From Nostoc sphaeroides (GTDB lineage Bacteria; Cyanobacteriota; Cyanobacteriia; Cyanobacteriales; Nostocaceae), in NCBI RefSeq assembly GCF_003443655.1, contig NZ_CP031941.1:6027001-6091000 (forward strand): a stretch of 64,000 nt of DNA, in the 5' to 3' direction. The translations under genes and the position numbers were made by a program. This document shows, in pieces, positions 1 to 8,132 of the stretch (position 1 is the stretch's first letter; each line of letters starts with the position of its first letter). Under the pieces are notes generated by a model that saw only the letters and a list, made by a program, of their open reading frames with translations, did no database searches and had not been told where the DNA came from.

Positions 1-702
1 ACGCAAGGCGCGGACTGCTGCTTGGGTACGGTCATCGGCACATAGCTTATTCAAAATATTGCGAACGTGAGTTTTAACAGTCCCAACAGTGATATAAAGC
101 CTTTCGGCAATTACTGCATTACTACAACCTTCGACAATCAACTGTAGCACTTCCAATTCCCTTTCTGTCAGGGTGTAAGGTTGAATTCCTTCCAGATTCT
201 CGACATAATCAGGGTTAGAGGCAATGGTCTTGGTATTTACAAAAGTTGACTCCAACTTTTGGGGATTTTGTTGCGCTTGTTGTAATACAATCCGAGCGAT
301 CGCGGGATCGATCCAAGCGTTGCCATTGTAAGTTACTCTTATTGCTTCCAGCAAATTATCGAATTTGATATCTTTCATACAGTAAGAGTCTGCACCAGCC
401 GCAAAAGCTGCCAATACAGCTTCTTTGTTATCCCGCAGCGTCAAAATTAACACCTTTGTGATTAGCTGCTGCCCATTAGCAGTAGATTTTACCTCCCGTG
501 TCAGTTCAATGCCATCCTTATCTGGTAAACCAATATCGACAATGGCAATATCTGGTTGTACCATTTTTAACATTTTTAGCCCTTCAGCAGCATTGGCAGC
601 TTCACCTACAACTTCAATGTCATCTTTTTGCAGTAGTGCTGTCCTAATACCTACACGAGTTAGGTCATGATCTTCAATCAGAGCGATACGAATTTTACTC
701 AT
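1..702 (-). CDS. NarL/LuxR-type response regulator, truncated by window edge
   Basis: DNA-binding response regulator of a two-component system; 234 codons are visible and only the last few C-terminal residues should be missing. The receiver domain is at about residues 4-120, with acidic residues E10/D11, the phospho-acceptor D56 in DIAIVDIGLPD and the conserved K110. After a linker, a LuxR/GerE helix-turn-helix follows at about 177-230 (LTERELEVLQLIVEG, then VGTVKTHVRNIL). This is the NarL/FixJ layout: phosphorylation of the Asp is expected to free the C-terminal helices for promoter binding. The ATG at 700-702 gives the standard MSKIRIALIEDHD start. No sensor kinase gene is in view, so the signal is unknown. 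Confidence 0.93.
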   Translation of the reverse strand, partial: MSKIRIALIEDHDLTRVGIRTALLQKDDIEVVGEAANAAEGLKMLKMVQPDIAIVDIGLPDKDGIELTREVKSTANGQQLITKVLILTLRDNKEAVLAAFAAGADSYCMKDIKFDNLLEAIRVTYNGNAWIDPAIARIVLQQAQQNPQKLESTFVNTKTIASNPDYVENLEGIQPYTLTERELEVLQLIVEGCSNAVIAERLYITVGTVKTHVRNILNKLCADDRTQAAVRALR

Positions 703-1024
703 AGCCAACTTCAGACCGTTACACTACCTTAACCAGAAAGTCGAGTTTCGTGACATACTCCCACACTAACTGCAAGTAGTATAGTGGGGGCTTCTGTCCC
801 CGGAACCAGAGTTACGAGTTGAGCGTTTTATACTTAGTAGAGTATTACACTTCAACAATCAAATTTGGACTGGTTCAGCCCAAGTACAAGTGCCCAAGAT
901 TAATTAGTTATGCTTTCTATTGTTGCAGGGCAATGGGAATCTCTCGTGCTTAAGTTCTAATATAAAAAATTTGATAAACTTAACATTCAAGTAAATCTGG
1001 TGTGAGGTTAATCCAGAATAGGCT
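703..1024. other. Divergent intergenic region
   Basis: This spacer lies between the divergent response regulator and glycosyltransferase genes and should hold both promoters. I see no gene, repeat or strong hairpin. It is AT-rich, with no clear consensus promoter that I would defend. Confidence 0.5.
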
Positions 1025-1780
1025 ATGTCTAAAGGCAATGAAGCATTTTCAGTGTTAGGAATACCAGTTCATGTGATGGCTAACTATCCAGGCTGGTTGT
1101 TAGAATGCCTGCGTGCAGGCAAAGGAATTCATGTAGTAACGCTCAATGCAGAAATGACTATGCAGGCAGAGCAGAATCAATTCTTAGCTCAGGTGATTAA
1201 AAATGCTGAACTAGTGATTCCAGATGGAGCCGGGGTTGTTCTGTATTTGCGATGGCTGCTATGGCAAAAAGTGCAGCGTTTTCCGGGGATTGAACTAGCA
1301 GAAAAACTTTTGCAAGAAATCGGGCAACAGAAGACAGGGGCAAAGGTTTTTTTCTATGGAGGTGCGCCTGGAGTGGCCTCAACTGCGGCAGATTTTTGGC
1401 AGCAGCAAATTCCAGATTTGAGTATAGTAGGCACTCACTCAGGCTACCATTCCCCAGAAGAAGAAGCACAATTGCGAGAAACTCTGGTTCAATTGCAGCC
1501 ACAAGTGATTTTTGTCGGTTTGGGAGTTCCACGTCAAGAGTTATGGATTGCCGAAAACCGCCATTTGTGTCCTCAAGCAATTTGGATTGGTGTTGGTGGT
1601 AGTTTTGATATTTGGTCGGGAACTAAAACTCGCGCTCCCGCCTGGTTAGGAAATAATAATTTGGAATGGTTGTATCGGCTTTATCAAGAACCTTGGCGTT
1701 GGCGGCGGATGTTGGCTTTGCCAGCGTTTGCGGTGAAAGCTTTTGTTTATCGTTTGACAGCAAGGGGTGCAATTAGTTAA
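1025..1780 (+). CDS. WecG/TagA/CpsF family glycosyltransferase
   Basis: Transfers a sugar, typically N-acetylmannosamine or its uronic acid in characterised members, from a UDP donor to a lipid-linked acceptor in surface polysaccharide synthesis at the inner face of the plasma membrane. Family signatures are visible in order: TLNAEM (39-44), PDGAGVV (66-72, with the expected catalytic Asp), GLGVPRQELW (165-174), GVGGSFDIWSG (190-200) and the C-terminal RAPAW...LEWLYRL-EPWRWRR region that anchors these GT26 enzymes to the membrane. The length of 251 aa is normal. It appears monocistronic; a palindromic repeat follows immediately. The actual substrate cannot be read from sequence. Confidence 0.93.
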   Translation: MSKGNEAFSVLGIPVHVMANYPGWLLECLRAGKGIHVVTLNAEMTMQAEQNQFLAQVIKNAELVIPDGAGVVLYLRWLLWQKVQRFPGIELAEKLLQEIGQQKTGAKVFFYGGAPGVASTAADFWQQQIPDLSIVGTHSGYHSPEEEAQLRETLVQLQPQVIFVGLGVPRQELWIAENRHLCPQAIWIGVGGSFDIWSGTKTRAPAWLGNNNLEWLYRLYQEPWRWRRMLALPAFAVKAFVYRLTARGAIS

Positions 1781-1841
1781 GAGAGACGCGATTAATCGCG
1801 TCTGTACAAGAGGAGAGACGCGATTAATCGCGTCTGTACTG
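1781..1841. repeat. Direct repeat of a 26-bp palindromic unit
   Basis: Two tandem copies of GAGAGACGCGATTAATCGCG plus TCTGTAC, each containing the palindrome GACGCGATTAATCGCGTC. A third copy is at about 48140-48166. Lying just after the stop codon, it could fold as an mRNA 3-prime hairpin, but no T-run follows. Confidence 0.75.
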
Positions 1842-2000
1842 GGTGCTATTACTTAGTTAGTATTGAAGTCTTCAAAAAATTTAAATTTTCTTTGTTAAAT
1901 TTTCAATTCCCAGGCGAAACCTGGGAATCCTTATTTTTGAGAGGAATATCAAATCTAAACCCGTAAGCTATTTGGTTGTGGGGATAAGGAAAATTTAACA

Positions 2001-2747
2001 ATGCCAGTATTAACAACTCAAGTTAAGAAAGACAAATCCCTTCATAGAGAGGACAATAAAACTCAACATTACGTTAGTGGTACTACTGTCAAGGTGCAAT
2101 TGCAATCTGTAAGCAAGACTTATACTAATGGCACTCACGTTTTGTTGAATGCGAACCTTGAGGTAAAAAAGGGAGAATTTTTGTTTATTACAGGGCCAAG
2201 TGGTTCTGGTAAATCAACGCTGTTGAAACTGCTGTATGGCCAGGAGTTAGCGACGCAGGGAAAAGTAATTGTTGATGGGTGTAATGTAGCTGGTTTACAG
2301 GGCGATCGCTTGTCATTATTGCGGCGACGCATTGGCATTGTGTTTCAAGACTACAAACTGATTAGCCAACGAACAGTAGCAGAAAATGTGACTTTTGTGC
2401 TGCAAGCTCAAGGGTATACCCGTAAAGAAATTCAACGACGCTTAGAACCAACCTTGAAGCTAGTGGGTTTACTGAGTAAAGCTGACTGCTTTCCAGATCA
2501 ACTGTCTGGGGGAGAGCAACAACGGGTGAGTGTTGCTCGTGCGATCGTTGGTACACCACCCCTGCTGTTGGCCGATGAGCCGACTGGAAATCTCGATCCA
2601 GATAATTCCTGGCAAGTGATCCAGATTCTCCAGAAGTTAAATTCCTTTGGGGCTACAGTAATTGTTACTACCCACGATGAACAATTGTTACGGAGATGCA
2701 ATCATCCGGTAGTGCAAGTTCGCAATGGACAGTTGGCTCGAAAATAG
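2001..2747 (+). CDS. ftsE: FtsE-like ABC transporter ATP-binding protein
   Basis: Cytoplasmic ABC ATPase of the FtsE/LolD type. In cell division FtsE works with the membrane protein FtsX to control peptidoglycan hydrolysis at the septum. Visible motifs: Walker [10 protein letters not shown] (65-73), Q-loop VFQDYKL (from 114), signature LSGGEQQR (168-175), Walker B LLLADEP (to 193), D-loop NLD, and the H-loop histidine in VTTHDEQ (225). It carries a 30-residue N-terminal extension before the core. The ATG at 2001 follows the AG-rich stretch GGATAAGGAAAA. No ftsX is adjacent: the next gene is convergent and is a different membrane protein. LolD-type lipoprotein or MacB-type partners are alternatives, but the short KIGVVFQD-type core fits FtsE best. 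Confidence 0.85.
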   Translation: MPVLTTQVKKDKSLHREDNKTQHYVSGTTVKVQLQSVSKTYTNGTHVLLNANLEVKKGEFLFITGPSGSGKSTLLKLLYGQELATQGKVIVDGCNVAGLQGDRLSLLRRRIGIVFQDYKLISQRTVAENVTFVLQAQGYTRKEIQRRLEPTLKLVGLLSKADCFPDQLSGGEQQRVSVARAIVGTPPLLLADEPTGNLDPDNSWQVIQILQKLNSFGATVIVTTHDEQLLRRCNHPVVQVRNGQLARK

Positions 2748-2757
2748 TTATTTGTCA

Positions 2758-2807
2758 TTAGTCATTAGTCATTGGTCATTTGCAAAGGACAAATGACTAA
2801 TGACTAA
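2758..2807. terminator. Palindrome between convergent genes
   Basis: Left arm TTAGTCATTAGTCATT and right arm AATGACTAATGACTAA flank a short spacer, giving a long AT-rich hairpin between two convergent genes. It probably acts as a bidirectional transcription barrier. It is built from the TCATTAG heptamer repeats common in Nostoc spacers. Confidence 0.55.
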
Positions 2808-3601
2808 TAAATGTGGTGCTTGACTTTTGCTGATACGGGTGTGAAAGTTGATGCTGTTTTGGGAGGTAGAACTTGTAAACGATGGTTTCCGACCGACCGG
2901 AGGCGATCGCAGGCTTGTAAACTTTTAAAAGCTGCCTCTCTGATCGCAACTTCTTCCTCTCGACTGAGTAACAGTTGCAAGCATTCCACAACATCTTGCT
3001 GCACTGAAGAATCAACTCGCTTACGGCTGATGACTTTAGTTAGTTGACGTAGGGCAATCATCCGCTTTAATGGATCTTTTTCTGTTAAATTTACCAACAA
3101 CTGATCGAGGTGGTCTTCTTCTCGATTTTCATAGAAGTTGACAATTTGCCAGACCAATAAAATTAAAGTTAACAGTGTTCCTACGCCTTGCACAATCGCA
3201 CCAGCAGCAATCCAGGAACTGTGAGAGTCAACCCAAATTGCAGCGGCCATGTAAGTGCTGACAGTAGCAAGACCCCCACTGATGACTGCTAAAGCTAACC
3301 GACGATTTGAACTGTTTAAGAACTTACGTATCTTAGACCAGTGCAATTGCCAGTCCCACTCTTGCATTGAGTAAACCAATACCATTATCCCAACGCCGAT
3401 TGAGAGAGCCAATAGCAGCATCCAGTTCCACAACAACATGGCGACGACGATTGTCAAGAACCCAAGAAAGCCTCCAGGCCCAGAGAAGCGCTTAAATGTT
3501 TGCTGCTTTGTTGCTCCCTTTGTCTTGAACTTTGTCAGCGACCAGTTCCAGTTGGGAATCTGGTTGATCAATTGCTGCCAAGAAGACGAAGCCTGTGCCA
3601 C
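2804..3601 (-). CDS. Membrane protein with C-terminal armadillo/HEAT-like region
   Basis: 265-aa integral membrane protein of a type annotated in cyanobacteria as armadillo-type fold-containing; its function is unknown. A basic cytoplasmic N-terminus (about 1-42) is followed by two closely spaced hydrophobic segments (about 45-80). A second pair (about 103-155, including SGGLATVSTYMAAAIWV and LLTLILLVWQIV) follows, then a soluble tail (from about 165) with helical repeats such as EKDPLKRMIALRQLTKVISRK and EEVAIREAAFKSLQ, which have the leucine/alanine pattern of HEAT repeats. The start used is GTG at 3599-3601. It is convergent with the FtsE-like gene. Nothing in the sequence shows that it is FtsX, which has a large extracytoplasmic loop. 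Confidence 0.75.
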   Translation of the reverse strand: MAQASSSWQQLINQIPNWNWSLTKFKTKGATKQQTFKRFSGPGGFLGFLTIVVAMLLWNWMLLLALSIGVGIMVLVYSMQEWDWQLHWSKIRKFLNSSNRRLALAVISGGLATVSTYMAAAIWVDSHSSWIAAGAIVQGVGTLLTLILLVWQIVNFYENREEDHLDQLLVNLTEKDPLKRMIALRQLTKVISRKRVDSSVQQDVVECLQLLLSREEEVAIREAAFKSLQACDRLRSVGNHRLQVLPPKTASTFTPVSAKVKHHIY

Positions 3602-3712
3602 AGTGTTTACCTACTTGATTACGAAATTAACTATTGTATAAGTTTTACTACGGTTGAAGAAAGGGTGAAGACCCAAACCAGAAGATGCCCGGTTTTTAAG
3701 GGCAGCATAGTA

Positions 3713-4026
3713 GACTATAGCGGTTCTCGTTTACGTGAGGTACACCCGTAGGGGCACGGCACTGCCCATAGGTGTCAACTTCAGCTAAAACCCTGCCTGG
3801 AACTAGCTTTTAGATTGTCTCGTTCCCCTGCTCCGACTGGGAATCCCATCGTTGAGGCTCCGCCTCCCTTACTGGCGGCAGAGCCACCAGGAGATGCATT
3901 TCCAGCCGGAGGCTGGAAACGAGATTTTAAAGGAGTTTGGGCTTAAGTTAACACCAATGGGCACTGCCGTGATCCTACACCTCGTGATCTAATGTTGTAC
4001 CCCATCTGAATGGGAACCGCTATAGT
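3713..4026. repeat. MITE-like repeat with GACTATAGCGGTTC ends
   Basis: Inverted termini GACTATAGCGGTTC and GAACCGCTATAGTC bound a segment with a GGGGCACGGC motif and the tail ATGTTGTACCCCATCTGAAT. A related copy is at 55388-55610 and a fragment at about 9450-9545. This copy is split by the repeat at 3771-3955. Confidence 0.7.
3771..3955. repeat. GTGTCAACTT-ended interspersed repeat, copy 1
   Basis: Termini GGTGTCAACTT and AAGTTAACACC bound a palindromic core of about 112 bp that begins CTCGTTCCC and ends GGAAACGAGA. Core and termini recur at 49467-49661 and 49731-49889. The core alone recurs at 56990-57101. Elements with the same termini but a different core are at 6123, 12216, 16646 and 20547. 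Confidence 0.75.
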
Positions 4027-4087
4027 CCAGCACGGCGGAAATAAAGATACCATTTTAAATGGCTCAGAGCAAGGGCATAAAGGGTTT

Positions 4088-4666
4088 TTAAAGACAAAAA
4101 CGAAAGTTATCAAGGGTGAATTGACCATCAAAAGCACAGAAGGTAACGCTGTAGATGTTATTCCCAGTTATAGATAATAAGGTATTGGGGGAAATTGCCG
4201 AGTCTGAATTGGCAAGATTGGCGCTTGGTAGTGCAGTTTGAGCAATGAGTTGGCGATCGCGATCGTAGGCGGAAAGCACTAGCCGTTGCGAACTAGTGAC
4301 AAAGGCGCTAACCGAATTAACCGGATGCAAGAAAGTAGCTTCTAAAAATCCGCTTTTGGGCGCTCCCATTAAAACTGTTAGCCCTGAATAGGCTGGAAAT
4401 GCTGGATTTGATGGCTGTATTGCTATAGAATTGTGAAAAATTACTCCCCAGCGTTCATACTGGCGCTCTACTGATTCAAAACACTTTAAGTCTTCCAACT
4501 CTAAACAAATACAAGTAGGTACAGCCACTCTGCCAGCGTCAATAGCTGACTCGACCTGCTCCCCCCAAGCTGAAACTTTAATTTCATTTTGTATATTAAA
4601 GTCAAGCGCAAATTTAGCGTTTTCAATCGTTGGTAGTTTATTTAATTGAAGAGTAGCCTGTACCAT
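4088..4666 (-). CDS. Hypothetical protein with C-terminal beta-rich region
   Basis: A family I do not recognise. The protein is about 192 aa if it starts at the ATG at 4664-4666; an in-frame ATG at 4682-4684 would add six residues. The GCGGGATG stretch upstream of the inner ATG favours that start. There is no signal peptide or membrane segment. A stretch at about 52-75 has CICLELEDLKCF. The second half reads like a beta sandwich: GLTVLMGAPKSGFLEATF, then VSAFVTSSQRLVLSAYDRD, and near the end the YSVTFCAFDGQFTLDNFRF signature. That last pattern (x-FTLDNxxF) is typical of jelly-roll modules of PEP-CTERM-type surface proteins, but the export signals are absent. Confidence 0.6.
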   Translation of the reverse strand: MVQATLQLNKLPTIENAKFALDFNIQNEIKVSAWGEQVESAIDAGRVAVPTCICLELEDLKCFESVERQYERWGVIFHNSIAIQPSNPAFPAYSGLTVLMGAPKSGFLEATFLHPVNSVSAFVTSSQRLVLSAYDRDRQLIAQTALPSANLANSDSAISPNTLLSITGNNIYSVTFCAFDGQFTLDNFRFCL

Positions 4667-5183
4667 GACATCCCGCCTTACCATTACCTAGATAATAAAT
4701 AGATTTAGTAATACATCAAAAGCTATGTTTCTACATGTCTAACTAGAATTAATAGCTTGTTAAAATGAGCATTTTGAATCTTCTTGATGCTCAAAATTAT
4801 TTATGATTTTGTTGATAGACTAACATAAAAACTTATGTTCTATTCACGCTTTAGTTATCTTTGTTACCAAGATAAACCCTTGTAACACAGTAATTTCAAG
4901 GCTCAGTCACTTTTTATTATGAAAAAAAATCACCAAATCTTTACAAGTAATCCAGTAATTTTATATCTACTTAATCTGATGCTAGGAAGAAGTCTTAAAG
5001 TGATTGGTTCGCTGATAATAACAATGAGTGAGGAGTTTGAACTAAATAGGTAAGTATTCTGGGGTGACCAAAGAAGATGCGATGACGGGGATAAATTATC
5101 AAATACTCTCACCGTATCTACGTATACTCAGGATTAGTTTGTTGCCCATGTTACTTTATTACTACAATCAACAAAACATACTT
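4667..5183. other. Divergent intergenic region
   Basis: AT-rich spacer between divergent genes, without repeats or RNA features that I can recognise. If the hydrolase started at its first in-frame codon (5064), part of this spacer would be coding. Confidence 0.5.
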
Positions 5184-6080
5184 ATGTTTCAACCACCAGG
5201 ATTTGAACAACGCTCTATAAATACCTCACTAGGTAGGATAGTATACTATACAGCCACTGGGTCACCTTGGCAGGACAATTTTACAGCAAAAGATGATCGG
5301 GAAACTTTAGTGTTTCTGCACGGCTTTGGTGGTGGGTCTTCTGCTTATGAGTGGTCGAAAGTATATCCGGCTTTTGCCGCCGAATATCGGGTTATTGCGC
5401 CAGATTTAATCGGTTGGGGTAGGTCTGAGCATCCGGCACGGAGTTATCAGATTGAAGATTATTTAACGACGATTCGGGAGTTTTTTGAGCAGACTTGTAC
5501 CGGGCCAGTAACAGCGATCGCTTCTTCTTTGACCGCAGCCTTTACAATTCGAGTAGCATCAGATCATCCTGATTTATTCAAGTCTTTAATTCTCACTACC
5601 CCCGCCGGACTTTCCGACTTTGGCGAAGACTACTCCCGTAGTTTTTTTGCCCAGTTAGTCAGCGTTCCCGTTGTTGACCGTTTACTTTACAGCACTGGAA
5701 TAGCAACCAGTGGGGGTATTCGCAGTTTCTTAGAGCAACGGCAATTTGCTCAATCTAATCGAGTCTACCAAGAAATTGTAGATGCTTATTTACAATCTGC
5801 CCAACAGCCTAATGCTGAGTATGCAGCACTCTCCTTTGTCCGTGGCGATTTATGCTTTGATTTATCCCTTTACATTCAACAACTGACGACTCCCACCGCC
5901 ATTATTTGGGGACAAAGGTCAGAATTTACAGGCCCCTCAATTGGTCGCCGCCTTGCCGAAATTAATCCCCAAGCGATCCGATTTTTTCAACAGTTGGAAG
6001 ATGTGGGGTTAACACCGCAGTTAGAGTTACCAGCAGTGACAATTGGGTTAATTCGCCAATTTTTGCCTTTGCTTAATTAG
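5184..6080 (+). CDS. Alpha/beta hydrolase-fold protein, probably not a classical hydrolase
   Basis: An alpha/beta hydrolase fold is clear: oxyanion-hole HGFGGGSSAYEW, then APDLIGWGRSEHP, then the elbow region TAIASSLTAAFTIRVA. Starting at the ATG at 5184 gives 298 aa beginning MFQPPGFEQRS; an upstream in-frame ATG at 5064 would add 40 residues with no homology-like features. The usual nucleophile elbow GxSxG is ASSLT. The strand that normally carries the acid is WGQRSEFTGP instead of WGxxD. The usual GH-xP histidine position reads GLTPQLELP. So the Ser may be present, but Asp and His are not where expected. It may be a pseudoenzyme or use other residues. Not in an operon; function unknown. 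Confidence 0.8.
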   Translation: MFQPPGFEQRSINTSLGRIVYYTATGSPWQDNFTAKDDRETLVFLHGFGGGSSAYEWSKVYPAFAAEYRVIAPDLIGWGRSEHPARSYQIEDYLTTIREFFEQTCTGPVTAIASSLTAAFTIRVASDHPDLFKSLILTTPAGLSDFGEDYSRSFFAQLVSVPVVDRLLYSTGIATSGGIRSFLEQRQFAQSNRVYQEIVDAYLQSAQQPNAEYAALSFVRGDLCFDLSLYIQQLTTPTAIIWGQRSEFTGPSIGRRLAEINPQAIRFFQQLEDVGLTPQLELPAVTIGLIRQFLPLLN

Positions 6081-6667
6081 TGCTTTGTTCAGTAGTACTG
6101 GGTAGGTAGCACAGGTGTCATTGGTGCCAACAAAAGCCTAGAAATAGCTTAACTATTAGCTGACTCACCCGCATGGAACTAAAGTTCTTTGGCTTTTAGC
6201 TAAAGTCTACTGAAGTAGACTAAAGATTTCTGGGTATATTTAGTCATCAAGAGATGACTTTTGCTAAAAGCCAAGGAAGTTCAGTTACTTGCAGCAGGAC
6301 ATAGCTTTTACGTTAAGTTGACACCAATGCACATCTCTGTGCCCCTACAAGTGAGTTAGATGGCGATGCCTACGGCGGGCTGTTCGGTGTCGCTACCGGG
6401 TGACTTTCCCGTCTGGCAAACGGTATACTGCTATTTTCGGAAAGTTTACTGCGATCGCTAAGGCTGTAATAGCTGGTTTTGATTTGAGAAAATTCAATAA
6501 TTTCATGGCGGTAAGGAACGCAATTATATAACAGGGTTCCCATTTGATAGGGTGAGATGCCAATTTTGGATTGAAGAAGAAATCTAAAATTTAAAATCTC
6601 AAATCCAAAATTGAACATTCTTTTACAACGCAGAATAAAAATCTGTTTTTTCCATATCTCATGCTCT
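6081..6667. other. Intergenic region with interspersed repeat
   Basis: Contains the repeat at 6123-6325 and a GGCGATGCCTACGGCGGGCT motif found elsewhere in the window (for example near 21940). A possible 82-codon reverse frame here has no recognisable features and is not called. Confidence 0.6.
6123..6325. repeat. GTTGACACC-ended repeat with GTCTACTGAAGTAGAC core, copy 1
   Basis: Ends GGTGCCAACAAAAG and CTTAAGTTGACACC-like bound a core holding TAGCTAAAGTCTACTGAAGT and its inverse TTTTGCTAAAAGCCAAGGAA. Related copies are at 12216, 16646 and 20547. Confidence 0.7.
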
Positions 6668-7735
6668 ATGACCGACTACTTTCGCTCTAATGTTGATGCA
6701 ATGGCTAGCTATATTCCTGGTGAGCAGCCTCAACGCGGTACACAGATAATTAAACTCAACAGTAACGAAAACCCCTATCCTCCTTCGCCTGCGGCGCTAG
6801 CTGTGCTGCAAAATATTGATGGCGAGTGGTTGCGAAGGTATCCAGAACCTTTCGGGGGGGAGTTCCGGGAAGCTGCAAGTAAAGTTTTAGGTGTTCCTAG
6901 CGATTGGATAATTGTGGGAAATGGCAGTGACGAATTGTTGAGCGTGGTGATTCGAGCTTGTGCAGAACCTGGGAAGAAGGTAGTTTATCCCATGCCCACT
7001 TATGTGCTATATCGCACATTAACAGAAATGCAAGCTGCGGAAATTATTGAGATTCCTTACAGCGATGACTACAGTTTACCTTTGGAAGAACTAATTGCTG
7101 TCAATGGATCTGTGACATTCATTGCATCGCCTAATAGTCCATCGGGGCATGTGGTAGCAACAAATGATCTGCGAAAATTAGCCAGCCAGTTATCTGGAGT
7201 TTTAGTGATTGACGAAGCATACATAGATTTTACCGAAGAGAATGCATTGGCTTTGGTAAAGGACTACGAAAACGTCATCGTAATTCGCACACTTTCTAAA
7301 GGGTACTCGTTAGCTGGATTACGGCTGGGATTTGGGGTGGCAAATCCCAAGCTGTTGCAGGGATTGTTTAAGGTGAAAGATAGCTATAACATTGATGCGA
7401 TCGCTTGTGCAATTGGCACGGCTGCTATTACCGATCAAGCTTATAAAAATGCTTGTGTGGCAAAGATTAAAGCATCGCGGAATCAGTTAGCAACAGACTT
7501 AAAGCAATTAGGTTTTCATCTTTGGGATTCCCAAGCTAATTTTTTGCTGGTACAGCCAAGAGAAGGAAATGCAGAATATCTCTATCAAAAACTAAAGGAA
7601 CGGGGAATTTTAATCCGCTACTTCAAGCAGCCTGGACTAGATGATAAATTACGCATTACTGTTGGTACTGATGAACAAAATCAGGCTTTAGTGGAGGCAC
7701 TAATTTATTTATTAGAGACTAGGGCTGTAAACTGA
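6668..7735 (+). CDS. hisC: Histidinol-phosphate aminotransferase
   Basis: PLP-dependent fold-type I aminotransferase that converts imidazole acetol phosphate and glutamate to histidinol phosphate in histidine synthesis; cytosolic. The ATG at 6668 gives 355 aa starting MTDYFRSNVDAMASYIPGEQ, matching family length; an earlier in-frame ATG at 6611 adds an implausible tail. Landmarks are KLNSNENPYPPSP (30-41), GNGSDELL (84-91), the Asn in SPNSPSG (155), the Asp in VIDEAY (182) that pairs with the PLP nitrogen, the Schiff-base Lys in RTLSKGYSLAG (211), and an Arg-containing RITVGT near the C-terminus. It stands alone, as his genes usually do in cyanobacteria. Some HisC paralogues act on phenylalanine or tyrosine, which sequence alone cannot exclude. 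Confidence 0.92.
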   Translation: MTDYFRSNVDAMASYIPGEQPQRGTQIIKLNSNENPYPPSPAALAVLQNIDGEWLRRYPEPFGGEFREAASKVLGVPSDWIIVGNGSDELLSVVIRACAEPGKKVVYPMPTYVLYRTLTEMQAAEIIEIPYSDDYSLPLEELIAVNGSVTFIASPNSPSGHVVATNDLRKLASQLSGVLVIDEAYIDFTEENALALVKDYENVIVIRTLSKGYSLAGLRLGFGVANPKLLQGLFKVKDSYNIDAIACAIGTAAITDQAYKNACVAKIKASRNQLATDLKQLGFHLWDSQANFLLVQPREGNAEYLYQKLKERGILIRYFKQPGLDDKLRITVGTDEQNQALVEALIYLLETRAVN

Positions 7736-8132
7736 TTAAAAGTGATAAGGGAGCAGTTGTGTAGGTTGGGTTGAGGGACGAAACCCAATATTTCGGGGAC
7801 TGCTTGTAAATGGGGGCTTTGGATCAAGCGAATCGCACTTCCCCCCCCAAGATTCAGAATAATTGCATTAGATGAATTACAACGCTACAAACAAGCTCTC
7901 CATCCCCTGAGCTATAGACGGATGGGGAATTCTGCCGAATTAGTTAAAAGAAATTGCTAAATATGCACAAGCCGTTGGTATTCATAAAAATTTACTGGTT
8001 CTACAGACAACAGTGGTAAATTGCGATCGCCTACATCTTTAGTCATCAATGCTCATGCAGCTGAACGACAGCTTAATACCATACTCTTCAGTGGTAATTT
8101 AGTAGGGGAATAAAAAATCACGGAAAACCCAG
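7736..8132. other. Intergenic region with a gene remnant
   Basis: No intact gene. Frame-broken coding remnants lie at about 7850-8114. A hairpin at about 7899-7927 (CATCCCC...GGATGGGG) sits inside them and resembles a solo IS200/IS605 end or PATE. Confidence 0.5.
7850..8114 (+). pseudogene. Degenerate gene remnant of unknown family
   Basis: Short reading-frame pieces follow one another with frameshifts: IIALDELQRYKQA, then after a hairpin ELVK, EIAKYAQAVGIHKNLLVL, then TDNSGKLRSPTSLVIN and AHAAERQLNTILFSGNLVGE to a TAA at 8112-8114. A related short piece (AVEIYKNLLVFRDRTGKLFS) occurs at about 9894-9971, overlapping the end of the next reverse gene. I do not recognise the family. The hairpin may be an inserted palindromic element that broke the gene. 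Confidence 0.35.

Larger units (their letters stand above)
3602..4087. other. Intergenic region with nested repeats
   Basis: No gene. Most of the spacer is one interspersed repeat (3713-4026) with a second repeat family (3771-3955) inserted in it; both are listed separately. Confidence 0.7.

Noticed and set aside
2001-3601. FtsE-FtsX pair made of the ATPase and the neighbouring membrane protein
   Set aside because: The genes are convergent, and the membrane protein has two hairpin-like helix pairs and a HEAT-like tail in place of the FtsX/MacB topology with a large external loop.
6370-6618. 82-codon reverse frame upstream of hisC
   Set aside because: Runs through repeat-like spacer DNA (GCCTACGGCGGGCT, AAATTTAAAATCTC), without a ribosome-binding site or any domain-like pattern.
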